DNA from: Hordeum vulgare subsp. vulgare
Taxonomy: Eukaryota; Streptophyta; Magnoliopsida; Poales; Poaceae
Assembly: GCF_904849725.1 (NCBI RefSeq)
Contig: NC_058518.1
Location: forward strand, 504,171,225 to 504,235,224
Length of the DNA stretch: 64,000 nucleotides
Reading direction: 5' to 3'
Positions 34,159-45,367 of the stretch are shown piece by piece. The position numbers and the translations under genes were made by a program. The notes beneath the pieces were generated by a model. It saw only the letters and a list, made by a program, of their open reading frames with translations, did no database searches and was not told where the DNA came from. Each line of letters starts with the position of its first letter. The first letter of the stretch is position 1.

Positions 34159-34652
34159 ATGGTTTTGGTATCCGCCCCCGTCGGCCCTCGTCCTGTCTAT
34201 GATTCAGATGTGGTATATATTATCTTTTTATAACTATTTGGTTCATTTATTGTTTATGACAATTATGATGACCAACGTGACATATATTTTTAATATAGGA
34301 GGTATGTGAACCGGAAATTTCAACCCACCTAGAAATGCTTCTCGAGAAGTTAACTTTGGTTGAAAAAGTAAACAAATACTTGAAGGAAAAATTGAAAATA
34401 ATTGAGGATAAGAATATGGAAATGGAGTTGCATGTTGCCGAGGTCATTGACGATCGCAAGATGAAGATCGATGCGATGCGGTTGAAGATGGATGCAATGC
34501 GCTTGAAGATGGATGAAATGCACTTGAAGATTAGGAATATTAGAAAATATGCCATTGATAAAGAGGCTTGGTATCATTATGTTGTTGGGTCAATTGTTAC
34601 CTTACTTGTGATTTTGATCGCGTTTGTTGTCGCATTTAAATGTTTTACATAG
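34159..34652 (+). CDS. Coiled-coil protein with C-terminal membrane anchor, CACTA cargo, 135 aa
   Basis: Two coding exons, 34159-34212 and 34299-34652, joined in phase across an 86-bp GT-AG intron. Residues 1-18 read MVLVSAPVGPRPVYDSDV. From about 30 to 95 the protein is a charged heptad helix (LEKLTLVEKVNKYLKEKLK) with a threefold repeat K-M-D-A/E-M-R/H-L. Residues about 103-132 contain one hydrophobic segment (SIVTLLVILIAFVVAFKCFT) ending in the stop, as in tail-anchored proteins. I know near-identical hypothetical proteins from Triticeae genomes, always without function. No stop or frame break is seen. The gene lies near the left end of the CACTA with its own TATA box. A DNA-binding or viral function is not indicated. 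Confidence 0.65.
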
Positions 34653-34890
34653 TTGTATGTTATTTTATGAGAGAACTTTATGTATTTATTTTTCAATAAT
34701 AACATTTGATCACTATTGTGCTTTGGTTTTAATGTGATGATGAACTTGTATTAATTTGGTCATTTCTCTATTCATTTTGTTCTGCAATGGTTTTTTGATA
34801 TATACTTAATTTCATAATAGAGATGAACCGCCAATGGATGTACGGTGACTGCCGCACTTTGGAGTACATTACGAACCGGGACTAATGCTC

Positions 34891-36691
34891 GAGTCGAAAA
34901 GGGTTGTAAATTGATGATGTGGCTTTGAATGGTGCATTTTGAACACATAAAAACTATGGAGTTCAAATAAGTTCAAAAAAACGAAATCCCTTTGTAACAG
35001 ACGAGTTTCCGTATGAAACACTGATACTTCAAAATAGATTGTCTGTTTTGTACACGAAGTGCATCCAGTTTTTGCCGTAACCCTCTCAACTTTCTCGCAC
35101 ATGCTATGTGGGTGAAATGATGATACCATGCCAACTTGGAACCTTTTCAGAGTTCATTTCAAATGCTTTTCAATTGCATGGTATTATAGCTCATAATAAT
35201 CAGTAAATGCATGAAAAATAACAAATGAAGTCAGAAAGGGTTGTAAATTGATGATGTGGCTTTGAATGGTGCATTTTGAACACATAAAAACTATGGAGTT
35301 CAAATAAGTTCAAAAAAACGAAATCCCTTTGTAACAGACGAGTTTCCGTATGAAACACTGATACTTCAAAATAGATTGTCTGTTTTGTACACGAAGTGCA
35401 TCCAGTTTTTGCCGTAACCCTCTCAACTTTCTCGCACATGCTATGTGGGTGAAATGATGATACCATGCCAACTTGGAACCTTTTCAGAGTTCATTTGAAA
35501 TGCTTTTCAATTTCATGGTCTTATAGCTCAAAATAATCAGTAAATGCATGAAAAATAACATATGAAGTCAGAAAGGTTGTAAATTGAAGATGTGGCTTTG
35601 AATGGTACATTTTGAACACAGAAAAACTATGGAGTTCAAATAAGTTCAAAAAAATGAAATCCCTTTGTAACAGACGAGTTTCCGTATGAAACCGTGATAC
35701 TTCGAAAGAGATTGTCCGTTTTGTACACGAAGTGCATCCAGTTTTTGCCGTAACCCTCTCAACTTTCTCGCATATGCTATGTGGGTGAAATGATGATACC
35801 ATGCCAACTTGGAACCTTTTCATAGTTCATTTGAAATGCTTTTCAATTTCATGGTCTTATAGCTCAAAATAATCAGTAAATGCATGAAAAATAACAAATG
35901 AAGTCAGAAAGGGTTGTAAATTGAAGATGTGACTTTGAATGGTGCATTTTGAACACAGAAAAACTATGGACTTCAAATAAGTTCAAAAAAATGAAATCCC
36001 TTTGTAACAGACGAGTTTCCGTATGAAACCCTGATACTTCGAAAGAGATTGTCCGTTTTGTACACGAAGTGCATCCAGTTTTTGCCGTAACCCTCTCAAC
36101 TTTCTTGCACATGCTATGCGGGTGAAATGATGATACCATGCCAACTTGGAACCTTTTCAGAGTTCATTTCAAATGCTTTTCAATTTCATGGTCTTATAGC
36201 TCAAAATAATCAGTAAATGCATGAAAAATAACAAATGAAGTCAGAAAGGGTTGTAAATTGATGATGTGGCTTTGAATGGTGCATTTTGAACACAGAAAAA
36301 CTATGGAGTTCAAATAAGTTCAAAAAAATGAAATCCCTTTGTAACAGACGAGTTTCCGTATGAAACCCTGATACTTCGAAAGAGATTGTCCGTTTTGTAC
36401 ACGAAGTGCATCCAGTTTTTGCCGTAACCCTCTCAACTTTCTCGCACATGCTATGTGGGTGAAATGATGATACCATGCTAACTTGGAACCTTTTCAGAGT
36501 TCATTTCAAATGCTTTTCAATTTCATGGTCTTATAGCTCAAAATAATCATTAAATGCATGAAAAATAACAAATGAAGTCACAAAGGGTTGTAAATTGATG
36601 ATGTGGCTTTGAATGGTGCATTTTGAACACAGAAAAACTTTGGAGTTCAAATAAGTTCAAAAAAATGAAATCCCTTTGTAACAGACGAGTT
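34891..36691 (+). repeat. 337-bp tandem array inside the CACTA, five full units plus a partial
   Basis: The start GGGTTGTAAATTGA is found at 34901, 35238, about 35575, 35911, 36248 and 36585, a near-constant 337-bp period. The sixth unit is cut at about 36691, where CACTA sub-terminal sequence begins. Units are over 90% alike by eye. Each has an open minus-strand frame of about 75-88 codons, but 337 is not a multiple of three and no domain is seen, so I treat these as incidental. Confidence 0.93.
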
Positions 36692-36697
36692 TCCCGG

Positions 36698-36875
36698 ACT
36701 AAAGATCCAGCGAAACCACGTGGCGTGACGCGCAAACACGTGGCGTGCCGCATATGTTTTTAGTCCCGGTTCAGGACAAAAAACGGGACTAAAGATCCAG
36801 CGAAACCACGTGGTGTGCCGCGCAAACACGTGGTATGCCGCATATGTTATTAGTCCCGGTTTTAGATACGAACCG
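36698..36875 (+). repeat. Two-unit 90-bp repeat in the internal CACTA sub-terminal cluster
   Basis: ACTAAAGATCCAGCGAAACC starts at 36698 and 36788. Each unit includes two CACGTGG/CACGTGG-like boxes (ACACGTGGCGTGCCGC) and ends in a TCCCGGTT motif. The CACGTG cores are possible bZIP/bHLH sites, but this is motif-level only. Confidence 0.7.
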
Positions 36876-37124
36876 GGACTAAAGGATTGCCTATATAAAC
36901 CCTCCCCCCTCTCCTGTGTTTTTGGGCGTTGAGGTGTGAGCATGCATGCCATGCTCTTGCCACTCTAGCTCATGCATATGAGAGAAGAAGAATGCCGGCT
37001 GTTGGTATGGGGTCGCTTTTCCTTCTTCTCCTTGTGCTAGATATTTGTTATGCATTAGGGGAAGAAGGAATAGCGGCCATCATCGACGGTCGAAAAATCA
37101 GGTGAGGGAGTGTCCACCATATAT

Positions 37125-37560
37125 GAGAGAAACTTTAATAGCAAAAAGAATTATCATAAAATAAAATTAATAAGTAATTATAAACAAAATAAAATAAAAT
37201 ATATAAGTATTTTGTTGTAAGTAGAAACAAAACAAAATAAGCTAACTAGCACTTTGAATTTAAGTAGAAACAAAACAAAATAAACAAAATAAAAAATAAT
37301 CAGTAAATGCAACTAAAATTATCAAAATATTTTCTGTTAAAAATCATTAAAAGCAAAAAGAATTTTCATAAAGAACTTTTTTTGTTAGAACTTTAATGGC
37401 AAAAAGAATTATCATAAAATAAAATAAATAAGTAATTAGAAACGAAAATAATGGAAAAAAATAAGTATTTTGTTGTAAGGAGAAACAAAACAAAATAAGC
37501 TAACTAAAAAAATAAACAAAACAAAAATAAAGCAAAAAAACAAAACAAAGGGCGGAGCTT
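37125..37560 (+). repeat. A-rich repeats (AAAACAAAATAA) with one large duplication
   Basis: GCAAAAAGAATTATCATAAA occurs at about 37140 and 37398; the downstream AAGTATTTTGTTGTAAG and AACAAAACAAAATAAGCTAA recur likewise, giving a duplication about 260 bp apart. No coding signal. 37560-37930 contains a GAGGTGGGACTAAAC motif twice (about 37590 and 37910). Confidence 0.6.
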
Positions 37561-38154
37561 ATAAATAGGCTCGGAAGCCCTTCGCTTGGCGAGGTGGGAC
37601 TAAACATTCAACCGCACCACGGCTGTGGCAGGCAACCATTACCAATGCAAAAAAGAAATAAAAGAAATAAAGCAAAAAAGAAAACAAAAAAACTGGGAAA
37701 ACATAAAAATTTTGCCACCAACTAGGCCAGCACATCGTGAATACGACTAGAAACCCATCCATGGGCCAGGATTCAGGCCCGCAGTAGGCCCATAAGGCCC
37801 ATCAGACAAAGCATTAGCAAGTAGGCCCGTAAGTCTGTAGTGGAGAGGAGCTCAAGAGGGATGCGGCAGTGGGGCTTATAAACCACTGCGCGTCCCTCTC
37901 AACTAGCGAGGTGGGACTAAACTTTGGCCGCGACGCGGGCAGCACACGGGCCTTTGATACTGATTCGTGGCACCAACCGGTACCAATGCCCACCCTTTAG
38001 TCCCGGTTGGTGCCACCAACCGGGACCAAAGGCCGCCGCTTCCCGCCCTTTGGGCTGCTGAAAAGTGACCTTTGGTCCCGGTTGGTGGAACCAACCGGGA
38101 CTAAAGGGGGGCATTGGTACCGGTTGGTGCCACGAACCGGTACCAATGGCTTTG

Positions 38155-38163
38155 ATATATAAG
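38155..38163 (+). promoter_or_regulatory. TATA box of the CACTA Ulp1-like gene
   Basis: ATATATAAG just after the internal CACTA sub-terminal cluster. It is followed by a Pro/Arg-codon-rich leader (38215-38450), and a long AT-rich interval (38460-39376) that I read as a leader intron. Coding starts at 39377. Confidence 0.5.
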
Positions 38164-38928
38164 CCCGCGCTTCTGAAATTTTCGTCAGTTTCTTCGATCC
38201 CTCTGACGACGCTTGCAGGCTGCCCGAGATCCCGACCACGCCGCCATCGCCGCCGTCGCCGTGCGTCTGCCCCCCGACCACGCCGCCGTCGCCGTGCTTC
38301 TGCCGCGCCCCCGACCCGCCCCGTCGACGCCGTCGCCGCCCTCTGCCCCGACCACGCCGCCGTCGCCCTGCCCCGACCACGCCGTTGTCGCCGCCCTCTA
38401 CCCGACGCCGACGCCGTGCCTCTGCCCCTTTCCCGACCAACCTCTCCCTCCTTGGTCAGGCCAACGGCGCCGCCCCGTGTCCTCTCCTTTGTTTTTTTCA
38501 TTATATGATGTTTTTTCCACATTATGTGTATATGTGTGAGTTATGTATGTATATGTTATTTTCATTATTAGATTTTTTGTTCATATATATGATGATTTGT
38601 TTTTTGCATTTTTATAAAAAAAATGATATATGTATATGTTCTCTGTGCATATAAAAGTTAGATTTTTAGTACATTTGGGTACATTTTAGGTTAGTTTTAT
38701 CTATATATGTTCTCTGATTTAGTACATTTTAGGTTAGTTTTATCTATATATATTTAGGAAGAAGGAAGAAGGAAGAAGAAGAAAAAGTTTTATATATGCA
38801 AAAGTTCATTTTTAGAAAAGTATTATATATCTAGCTAGGAAGATAAGGAAGAAGAAGAAAATGAATGAGAGGAAAAAGGAAAATAAGAAGAGGAAGAAAG
38901 GAGAAGAAGAGGAGAAATAAATAAGAGG

Positions 38929-39013
38929 AGAAAAAAAAGGAGAAGAAAGGAATAGAGGAGAAAGAAGAAAAAAAATAGAATCTCCTCTATTCCTTTCTTC
39001 TTCTCCTTTTTTT
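38929..39013 (+). repeat. Inverted repeat of purine/pyrimidine arms
   Basis: The left arm ends GAAGAAAGGAATAGAGGAGA (to 38961) and the right arm starts TCTCCTCTATTCCTTTCTTC (from 38981), exactly complementary over 20 bp, and further with one 3-bp gap. The loop is about 19 bp. The whole neighbourhood (38755-39070) is GAA/GGA on one side and TTC/TCC on the other. Confidence 0.7.
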
Positions 39014-39153
39014 CTTGTTTTTTTCTTCGATTGCTTCTCTTCTATTCCTTTCTTCTTCTCCTCTTTTTATTTCTTGTTTTGTCTTCTTATTTTTTATCGG
39101 GTATATCGTTGTCGATATATACACCCTCCTAAATTTACCAAGTTAAAAGAGCG

Positions 39154-39235
39154 TTGTCGTCGAGGCCACCCCAAACCCTTGAAGTGTTGTGTCCAGGCCA
39201 CCCCAAACCCTTGAGGCGTTGTCTAGGCCACCCCA
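39154..39235 (+). repeat. Three-unit ~31-bp repeat in the CACTA leader
   Basis: GGCCACCCCAAACCCTTGA occurs three times (last unit reads CCCTAGA), each preceded by GTTGT and a short variable part, spaced 33 and 30 bp. No coding frame is shared. It lies in the proposed leader intron before ATG 39377. Confidence 0.7.
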
Positions 39236-39376
39236 AACCCTAGAGAAGCAGCGTCGAGGCCACTAACATGATTCCTTCTTGTGATTAGCTAGCTAGTTCT
39301 ACGTTTGCCACTAATATATATCCATCTATACCATGTTTGAATAATAATTGACATGTTGTAAATATTTGCAGAAACT

Positions 39377-42300
39377 ATGGATCACTCCCGAGACGAAGAA
39401 GAAGAAGCGGTGTTGGGGGAGATAATCGCACAAGGAAGTGATGTCATTGCATCGTTTCTCAGAGACACCGATGGTCTGGAAGGACCGGGTGAAGAAGAGG
39501 GCTATGTTCATGATGATCTGGAAGGACCGGGTGAAGAAGAGGGCGTTCATGATGATCTGGAAGGACCGGGTGAAGAAGAGGGCGTTCATGACGGCTCCGT
39601 TGACCGAACCGAGTCCAGCCAGGTATATATATATTAGTTAAGCCCGTGCTGACTAGTTAATTGATGCATGTACACATATTAATTAACTATCGTCTTTCTT
39701 ATTTTTTCTCTAGCCCTCCGGATCGACCTCAACTTCGGTAAAGAAACGAGGCCCGAAGAAAAAGTTGCGCTCGGATGAAAGGTTTGAGATCACAGCAATC
39801 GCGCGCGATGGCAAGCCGATTGAACCCATCCGGACAAGGGATGCATTTCGTGCTCAGTGCGGAGTTCTTGTTAGGGACAAGATCCCGATCAGTATCCAGC
39901 AATGGTTAAAGCCAAAGAAGGAAGACCCTGAGGTGCCGACGTCTTATGTCTCTGATAAACAAAAAGAAGATCTTTGGACAACGCTTAAGGAAAATTTCAC
40001 CCTACCGCCAGAGGAGGATCCAGAGAAGCCAGTTAAAGAGGAATTGATCAAGTCTCATGCTCTTAAGAAGATGGCAGAACTATTCAGGAGGTGGGAGAAT
40101 GAGCTGAAAACGTTTGTCGACAAAGAAGAGACACCAGAATTCACCGGCCAATTTGAGAAGATCAGAGATCAATGGCCCGCATTTGTGGCCCACAAGACAT
40201 CGAAAAAGAGTAAGAAGATGTGAGCGACAAACAAGAAAAATGCTGTGAAGAAGAAGCATCACCATCGCACGGGGTAAGGTGGTTACCTCAAAGCCCGACC
40301 TTTGTGGGACAAGGCTGAGAATGACCTGATTGCTAAAGGGGTCGAACCAGAGACATTGAGATGGCCAGACCGTTGCCGGACTTGGTTCTTCGGGGTTGGC
40401 GGAACCTTGGACCCTGTATCAAGGGAGTGCGTTTGGACGGAAGAGCAACTGCGAATACCCGTCAGGAAGCTTCAGCACTATATCGCCGCAGCACGGGAAG
40501 GGGCGTTCATTCCAGACAGAGAGAATGACGAGATGACAATGGCCCTCGGGAATCCTGAGCACCCTAGATGGACACGAGGCACGCCAGGCTCCCTTCCATG
40601 GAAGGCTGGGTTTCCGGACGCAGGGGGTTACAAAACCCAGGAGAGGAGGAAGAAAGCGGAGCATAGCCAACTGCAGGTGCTGCACGAAAGGGTACAAGGG
40701 CTAGAGGAACGAGAAGCAGATCGCAGCAAACGACGTGCCGAAGCTTCCCCTGAAGCTACCCCGCCATCTCAGCGGGGAAGCAGCGTGGCTTCCACCGAGC
40801 AGACTCAGCAGCTGGATCCTGTCTTCACGTGCTACCCCATGGATGCTATCACAGAGTCTCAACATTGCTACCTTATGTCGCAATGGATGACATGCAAAGT
40901 CAAGGCGGCTGTTGGCTCTGTTATACCTAATGAACCTGGCTCAACTTACCATGGCCAGCCGATTCCAGAAGGATATTCTAGGGTGATGGTGGATCAAATA
41001 ACGGAAGGATTTGAGGACCTTGAGCTTGACCACCCTACGGGTGAAGGGGAGATTCGGCTGGGTTCTTCTCTGAAGACTCCATGCCTATGGCGGAAGGAGC
41101 TCATCCACCTTCCGAACTGGACGCCTCCGCCTCCTCCTCCTCCTCCGGTGAGTCAGGGCCCGCCTCCTCCGGTGAGTGATCAGGGCACTCAGCCTCCTTC
41201 TCCAGCGCGTGACGTCACTCCGCCTCCTTCTCCGCCTGCGCTGGCGCGCCCGAGCAGCCAGATGCATCCTCCTTCTCCGCCTCGTCAACAAGGGCTGAAG
41301 AGACCCGCCGCCGCTCCGGCTCCTCCGGCGCGTAGTCCTTCTCCTTCGCCTCGTAAGAAAGAAAAGACAGTCGCAGCCGCTCCGTCTGCTCCGACGTGTA
41401 GCGGTACAGCCAGAGGCAGGCAATACAAATATGGTCCTTCTCTGAAGCCTCTAGAGAAGTTACCATACGAGAAGAGCCCGGAGGAAAACGAGAAGATCAT
41501 GGAAGCCGAAGTGAAGAACTTCTTTGAAGGGGTGAAAGCAAAAAAAACATCCACCTCCGGAGGAGAAGATAGATCCGGTGAAAGCAAAGCGTACTCTGGC
41601 TGCCCTGAAGAAACCACCAAAGTCTCCGATGAAAGGCAACTATGAGCGCATTATTACAAAGTCATTTATCGAAGCGCAGTGGTCGAGAAGAACTGTCAGT
41701 GATCAAAGGTTAGCAGAACGACGAGCTGGGAAAAAAGTTGCCCAGCTCGGCGAACAAGCGAACCAATCGTTCCCCCCGCTCAAGGTGTCTAGCGATATCG
41801 TCGCTAATCATCCGGGGATCTTGTTGCCCGGTACCAATCCTGCAGATTACCTGCCCGATGATGCACATTTTGATTTATTGGAGGTGGATGAACACAAATA
41901 CGTGTACGGGAAGCCTCTAGTCAAAGATGAAAGATCTCTAACAATGATGATGCGAAGATTCCATGATTGGTACATGAAAACTTGCAAAGAGTCTGGGGGA
42001 ATAATATTTTGATGCTGGGAGTTAGAAAGGAGCATGACCTCGTTGGACTTGAACTGTTGATGGTTCCATTTGAGGAGTTCTTCCCGTTTTTCAATCTAAA
42101 GGCTCTCGATAAATTAATGATCACTTGCTACTGCCTGTAAGTAGTACTACTTCTATCATTAAGTCTCTATATATAGGCCAGCTCTTTCATTGCATGTATT
42201 TTTAATTATCCTCACTATATTATATGCAGATTGAAGATCGTCGAATTGAAGAAAAGACAAATCGGTGATATTCGGTTCATTAACACAAATCTCGTAGATG

Positions 42301-43212
42301 CATTTATGATTAAATCTCAGGCCAAAGATACCGAGGCCAACCTGCTACAATCGTTTGTATTGAATCAAAACAAAGCTATAATACTCTTCCCTTATCAATT
42401 CCAGTGAGTGTTACTGTCTTGTGCATATTCGGTTTCCCTTATTAGTCAAGGTTATCGTAATGTAATTAATGAGTTATGCATGCGTGCGCAGCTTTCACTA
42501 TATTCTCCTAGAGATTAAGCTTGAGCAGGGACTAGTAACCGTCTTAGACTCGAGACGAAAAGATCCCAACGAGTATGCGGACATGACTGAAATTCTAGAG
42601 AAGTAAGTTAAATCGATCATTATCGCACCATATCGGCAACTTTGTTCATTTCCTGATATCAAGTAATTGTTTTCTTTGTCTGACAGGGTTTGGAAAAAAT
42701 TCACCGCAAAAACTCCGGGACTGCCGAAGAAGCTGCAATTTAGACACCCGAAAGTAAGTACTATAGTAGCATGTTCCACACATCTCATAGTGATTCAAGC
42801 GCTAGTTTCATCAATACCATTTAGCATGCTTGCTAACTATCAGTTTGATTGACCTCTATTTCTTGTAAAGTGGTTGTGGCCGGAACAAGGGAATGATTAC
42901 TGTGGATACTACATTTGCGAGTCCATCCGCCACGTGACCTGTGAGCGGGGCTACTCTGACAAACAATATGACGTGCGTAAATAATAATATTGAAATTTTT
43001 GTTTTATTACCATCATTTGTGTTCAGATTCATTTATTCATATATATGTATTGACTCCCTTCTTCAAATTAGATATATCGGATGCGGAATGAACTCCTACC
43101 AGCAGATCGTATGCGAGGAATTCAAGAGGAATTGGCGGCATTCTTTCTTGACCACGTGATCGCTAAAGACGGAGAATACCATGTGAACCCTAACGAGTTG
43201 AATTTTAATTAG
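39377..43212 (+). pseudogene. CACTA-borne protein with C-terminal Ulp1 (C48) protease-like domain, degenerate
   Basis: Seven exons, all GT-AG: 39377-39622, 39714-42136, 42230-42403, 42492-42602, 42687-42753, 42871-42972, 43072-43212. Exon 1 has three LEGPGEEEG repeats. The middle has a Lys-rich segment (KKRGPKKKLRSDERFE), WFFGVGGTLDP, and a Pro-rich low-complexity part (41120-41330). The last exons form a cysteine-protease domain: His in FHYILLEIKL, Asp in VTVLDSRRKD, and Gln/Cys in PEQGNDYCGYYIC, the Ulp1 triad. Breaks: TGA 40221-40223, TAA 40275-40277, an extra A in the run near 41540, and a frame slip near 41998. It is of the type known as a second CACTA ORF (Caspar-like). Proteolytic domain residues remain, but the protein cannot be made as read. 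Confidence 0.8.
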
Positions 43213-45367
43213 GAGATTATATTGTAAGAGATAATTATATTGTATATATGTAGCCAGTAGCGTCGGATAGATATACGAGCACTTGTTGTTTGACCAATCT
43301 CTCAGAGAAGGAGAGGTGGTCGATATCACTTCTCTTTGTATGCATATGTTCATGACGATCTTTTGTTTCCTTCATTTGCTTACTAGCTAGCGTGTCTAGT
43401 CCTCTCTATACGTATAGTATGCAGCGTCGACCAAGCACGGAGATAAGAGAGGACAATTCTCTCTATTCATTAGCTAGCTAACACAATATATGAAACACTT
43501 AAATTAACCCTCCAAAACCCCCTAACCCCCCCTTTCAAAAAAAGCCATCACCTGAAATGCTGACGCGTGGATGCCTTTTGGTCCCGGTTGGTGTCACCAA
43601 CCGGGACTAAAGGCCCCCCTGCCCGGGCTCGCCGCACCGTCCACGTGGAGGCCCATCTATCTCGGTTCGTGTAAGAACCGGGACTAAAGGCCAAGGGCAT
43701 TAGTAACGATCTTTTAGTCCCGGTTCCGAAACCGGGACAGAAGGCCCTTACGAACCGGGACAGAAGGCCCTTTTTCTACTAGTGCATTGTAATTCATAGC
43801 AACAAAGATCCAGTCATAGTCATACTCAATATCAATCAAAAGCAAAGCATAAAAATGACACGGGTGCTCTCTAATTGGTGCTTGTAAAAGAAGAGGATGA
43901 CTCGAGAGGAAAATAAATAGACATGCCCTTCGCAGAGGGAAGCATTGATTTGCACAGGTGCCAGAGCTCAAGCTTTTGAAAACAGAGATAATAATTTTGG
44001 GTGGCATGCTTTCATTGTCAATGCAATGACCAAGAGTTCTCAATATCTTCCATGCTACTCATGCTATAGGCGGTTCCCAAACAGAAAAGTAAAGTTTTAA
44101 CTCCCCCACCACCAATCAATCACACTCCACGGCTAGCCGAATCCTCGGATATCGTCCATACTAACATCAATCCGGGGGAGTCTTGTTTAACAGTTATGTT
44201 TTCGATTTAAGCATGGAACTGGGCATCCCAAATACCGACCCCTTTCTCGTGAATGACTATGAATAAACACATGTCGAGGATAACACTCCTAGCATGGAAG
44301 ATACCAATAGCCCTCTGTCACCAAATGAGCGGTTCGGGCATGCAAAACAGATTATTTCTTGACGGTTTAGAGAATGGCACATGCAAATTTACTTGGAACG
44401 ACAGGTAGATACCGCAAATAGGTAGGTATGTTGGACTCTCATGGAGAAACTTTTGGGTTCATGGAAGTGGATGCACAAGCGGTATTCCCGCTTAGTACAA
44501 GTGAAGGCTAGCAAAAGACTGGGAAGCGACCAACTAGAGAGCGACAACGGTCATCAAGATGCAATGAGTTTGACTAACATTAAATGCAAGCATGAACAGG
44601 ATATAAATCACCATGAACACGAACATCATGGAGGCTATGTTGATTTTGTTTCAACTACATGCATGAACATGCGCCAAGTCAAGCCACTTGAAACATTCAA
44701 AGGAGAATACCATCCTATCATGCTACATCACAGTCATCTCAAAATCTATGTTGGCATTCAAGACAAACCATTATAAGCTCTCAGCTAAATAAGCATGGCA
44801 TCAGAAACTATGATCTCTAAGTTGTCATTTCAAACATGGTTCTCTCACAACAAAGCTAAATCTGGGTCGACAAGCTAGTCATATTTACAAAAACAAAATA
44901 GATAGAGTTCATACCAGCTTTTCAGTCTCAGTCACTTCATCATATATCATCATTGTTGCCTTTCATTTGCACGATCGAACGATGAAAACGATAATAAGCG
45001 CATTGGACTAAGCTGAATCTGCAGGCAAACACAAAGGAGAAGACAAAATAATATGGCTCTTTGAAAGCTAAACAGGTAAGCATGCAAGAACCAATAAGCA
45101 TTGTAACCAATATCTTCTACCTTGAACCAAAGAAAATGAAAACTATTTACACAGGAAAGCTCCCAACAAGCAAAAGAAGAAAGAAAAATCTTTTTGGGAT
45201 TTCTCAAAAGGACACAAAACAAGAAAACAAGAAAACAAAAAGAAACTAGCAAGTATAATACAGTGGCAAAGTGTAAACACCGGCTAACAAAGCGAAAGCA
45301 TAAGCATGAATGTAAAGTCGGTGAGAACACGTACTCCCCCAAGCTTAGGCTTTTGTCCTTGCTTGGT

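Larger units (their letters stand above)
33514..43784 (+). mobile_element. CACTA transposon, about 10.3 kb, lacking a TNP2-type transposase
   Basis: The left end TACTAGTAGAAAACAGGGC (first C changed to T) and the right end CACTAGTAGAAAAAGGGCC (opposite strand) are CACTA termini; CAT is duplicated at 33511-33513 and 43785-43787. Sub-terminal inverted TCCCGGTTNGTG/CACNAACCGGGA motifs cluster at 33550-33770, 36690-36890, 37975-38150 and 43570-43770. The two internal clusters suggest fused or rearranged ends. Cargo: a coiled-coil gene (34159-34652), a 337-bp array, and a multi-exon Ulp1-like pseudogene (39377-43212). No TNP2 domain is visible. It is inserted in the Fatima-like element. Confidence 0.88.

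Noticed and set aside
34869..36476. Repeated minus-strand ORFs of about 88 aa in the 337-bp units
   Set aside because: The period is not a multiple of three, no domain is seen, and the similarity between units is that of the DNA repeat.
34891..36691. CRISPR-like array
   Set aside because: Whole units are repeated without unique spacers; the genome is a plant.
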